Below, in pieces: positions 62,928-64,000 of a stretch of DNA of 64,000 nucleotides (position 1 is the stretch's first letter; the number at the start of each line of letters is the position of its first letter). Both the position numbers and the translations under genes were made by a program. Source of the DNA: an uncultured Adlercreutzia sp. (GTDB lineage: Bacteria > Actinomycetota > Coriobacteriia > Coriobacteriales > Eggerthellaceae). The notes under the pieces are model-generated. The model ran no database searches. It was not told the DNA's origin and saw only the letters and a list, made by a program, of their open reading frames with translations. Location of the stretch: NCBI GenBank assembly GCA_910589165.1, contig CAJUSP010000013.1:1-64000 (forward strand), read 5' to 3'.

Positions 62928-63221
62928 CTACAGCAGAAAGCGGTTGCGGCCGCTGAACTTCTCGCGGCCGTTGGGCGCCTCCGGGTCGATATCGGGCCCG
63001 TGCACCAGGAAGTGCTCGCAGAAGCGGCACACCTGCTTGATGGCGGCCTCGTAGTCGCGCTGCGGGTTCAGAAGGATATCGAAATCCTCGCAGACCACAT
63101 GGGTCGGTCGGTGGCAGGCGGCGTAGTGGCAGTCGGCCGGGCACGGCTCCCCCGGCACGTTGTGCGGGCAGCGTCCCTGCATCTCGTCGTCGCACCCCCG
63201 GCGGCTCCAGCACCCTTCCAT
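62928..63221 (-). CDS. Cys-rich small protein of unknown function
   Basis: 97 residues with nine cysteines (4, 10, 18, 27, 31, 36, 44, 65, 68), including CPADCHYAAC and CRFC, plus several His. The ATG at 63221 follows GAGAGGAGAAGCCA. The pattern suggests metal or Fe-S binding, and the gene lies next to a NifU-like gene, but a terminator separates them. No signal peptide is seen. I do not recognise the family. Confidence 0.7.
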   Translation of the reverse strand: MEGCWSRRGCDDEMQGRCPHNVPGEPCPADCHYAACHRPTHVVCEDFDILLNPQRDYEAAIKQVCRFCEHFLVHGPDIDPEAPNGREKFSGRNRFLL

Positions 63222-63237
63222 TGGCTTCTCCTCTCGC

Positions 63238-63264
63238 AAAAAGGCGACCTCCGAAGAGGTCGCC
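63238..63264 (-). terminator. Terminator after the NifU-like gene
   Basis: Perfect nine-base stem GGCGACCTC/GAGGTCGCC with a CGAA loop, followed by TTTTT on the minus strand, 24 bases after the stop. Confidence 0.9.
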
Positions 63265-63288
63265 CGTCACTTCGCTCGCTGCGCTCGC

Positions 63289-63519
63289 TTACTGGGCCGG
63301 CACAACGCTCGTCACGCCCGGCACGCGCTCCTTCAGGATGCGCTCCACGCCGTTGGCCAGCGTCATCTGCGACATGGGGCAGCCCTTGCAGGCGCCCTGC
63401 AGCTCCACGGTGACCACGCCGTCCTCGGACACGTCCACCAGCTGCACGTCGCCGCCGTCGGCCTGCAGGCTCGGACGGATCAGCTCCAGCACGGCCGCCA
63501 CATCGGACTTCTCAACCAT
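63289..63519 (-). CDS. NifU-like Fe-S cluster scaffold domain protein
   Basis: 76 residues, equivalent to the C-terminal domain of NifU. LIRPSLQADGGDVQLVDV and the cluster-binding CKGCPMSQMTL are diagnostic. Such proteins carry or hand over iron-sulfur clusters. The ATG at 63519 follows TAGGAGTAACTC. It is a single-gene unit ended by a strong terminator. Confidence 0.93.
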   Translation of the reverse strand: MVEKSDVAAVLELIRPSLQADGGDVQLVDVSEDGVVTVELQGACKGCPMSQMTLANGVERILKERVPGVTSVVPAQ

Positions 63520-63576
63520 GAGTTACTCCTATCGGTAGGTGATGTTGTATCGCAGGCATCATAGCACACCGCGCCC

Positions 63577-64000
63577 CTAGCCGATCCAGTCCGTGCCGAT
63601 GATCACCAAAACGTTCGTATCGAAGGTGTAGAAGTCGCCACCGTTCACCACGCGCCCGGCCGACAGATCGCTCACCACGGCCTTCGCGGCAATTTCGAAG
63701 GCCTCGTCCTTGTACACCACGAGGGTTTCCGGATACACGGTGCCGTCGTCCACGTTGCCCACCGAGGCCACCTCGTAGCCGTCGGAGGTCAGAAGCTCGC
63801 CGCAGCGGGCGGCCGCCCCCTGGATGCCCGAGCCGTTGCGCACCTCCACCGTCACCAGGCTGCGGTCCACGTTGGCGAGGTTGCCCTCCGAGCTCTCCGG
63901 CGACTGACCGGCGCGCACGGCCTCCATCATGGCGGCCAGGGCCTCGTCGTCCACCTCGTAGGTCTCGCGGCCCTCGTCGTCTTCCACCACGCGGCCGGGC
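63577..64000 (-). CDS. C-terminal part of an LCP/LytR-type protein
   Basis: The frame is open to the right edge, so the N-terminus is outside the window. The visible 141 residues include VDDEALAAMMEAVRAGQ and a LytR_C-like domain (VTVEVRNGSGIQGAAARCGELL, cited in part, to VLVIIGTDW). LytR-CpsA-Psr proteins attach polymers to the cell wall, and many carry this C-terminal domain. The LCP catalytic part would be upstream and is not seen. Confidence 0.8.
   Translation of the reverse strand, partial: PGRVVEDDEGRETYEVDDEALAAMMEAVRAGQSPESSEGNLANVDRSLVTVEVRNGSGIQGAAARCGELLTSDGYEVASVGNVDDGTVYPETLVVYKDEAFEIAAKAVVSDLSAGRVVNGGDFYTFDTNVLVIIGTDWIG

Overview
The window is a high-GC bacterial chromosome segment that ends inside a gene on both sides. 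The gene content best fits an anaerobic gut actinobacterium of class Coriobacteriia, probably Eggerthellaceae. The signs are a split transketolase, a two-subunit glycyl-tRNA synthetase, arginine deiminase beside a YfcC-type carrier, a seven-helix LuxR regulator, a superoxide reductase and cytochrome bd. The assignment comes from gene content and codon style, not from a database match. Almost every gene is on the minus strand; the exceptions are an orphan ATPase (49767-50813) and the LuxR regulator (54455-55420).

Layout. 1-4121: glyQ-glyS, then rpsP-khpA-rimM-trmD-lepB behind a good promoter. 4137-9640: a five-gene NikABCDE-type uptake operon (probably nickel) with two NikR-like operators. 9667-23356: ffh, ftsY, a SNF2 helicase, an NSS symporter, a small LEA-like protein, RNase R, a CtpA protease and ftsEX. 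23400-25220: two-subunit transketolase. 25339-33127: a compact defence island read as one operon from one promoter: antitoxin, MazF/PemK-like toxin, hsdM, hsdS, an AbiJ-like gene and hsdR. 33132-39812: prfB, secA and cydAB. 39989-42625: a large AfsR/SARP-like regulator. 43124-49560: rplU-rpmA-obgE-proB-proA-nadD-yqeK-rsfS. 49671-50813: an orphan AAA ATPase behind three 29-bp repeats. 51097-55420: arginine deiminase, its carrier and a divergent LuxR regulator. 55477-64000: polA, a GlnR-like regulator with glnA, rpmE, superoxide reductase, lgt, two small Cys-rich proteins, a NifU-like protein and the end of an LCP-type protein.

The most unusual feature is a set of palindromic repeats scattered through housekeeping DNA. 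Family A (about 105 bp, ends GTGAGACAG...CTGTCTCAC) has three copies; their outer arms are conserved, while the inner stem differs from copy to copy yet stays complementary. One copy lies in frame inside the nikE ATPase gene. Family B (113 bp) has two nearly identical copies, one in frame inside trmD. Family C (196 bp) follows the RNA-level end of the glnA operon. Family D (short GGCAAGGGC palindromes) forms the C-terminus of NikD. The defence island is bounded by an 11-bp inverted repeat that matches the family A termini.

Other points for follow-up are an FtsY whose acidic region is at the C-terminus, an RF2 with SPT where SPF is expected, a GlnR-like regulator with Glu at the phospho-acceptor position, and twin hairpins in the rpmE leader. 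No tRNA, rRNA, CRISPR array, transposase or integrase gene was recognised.
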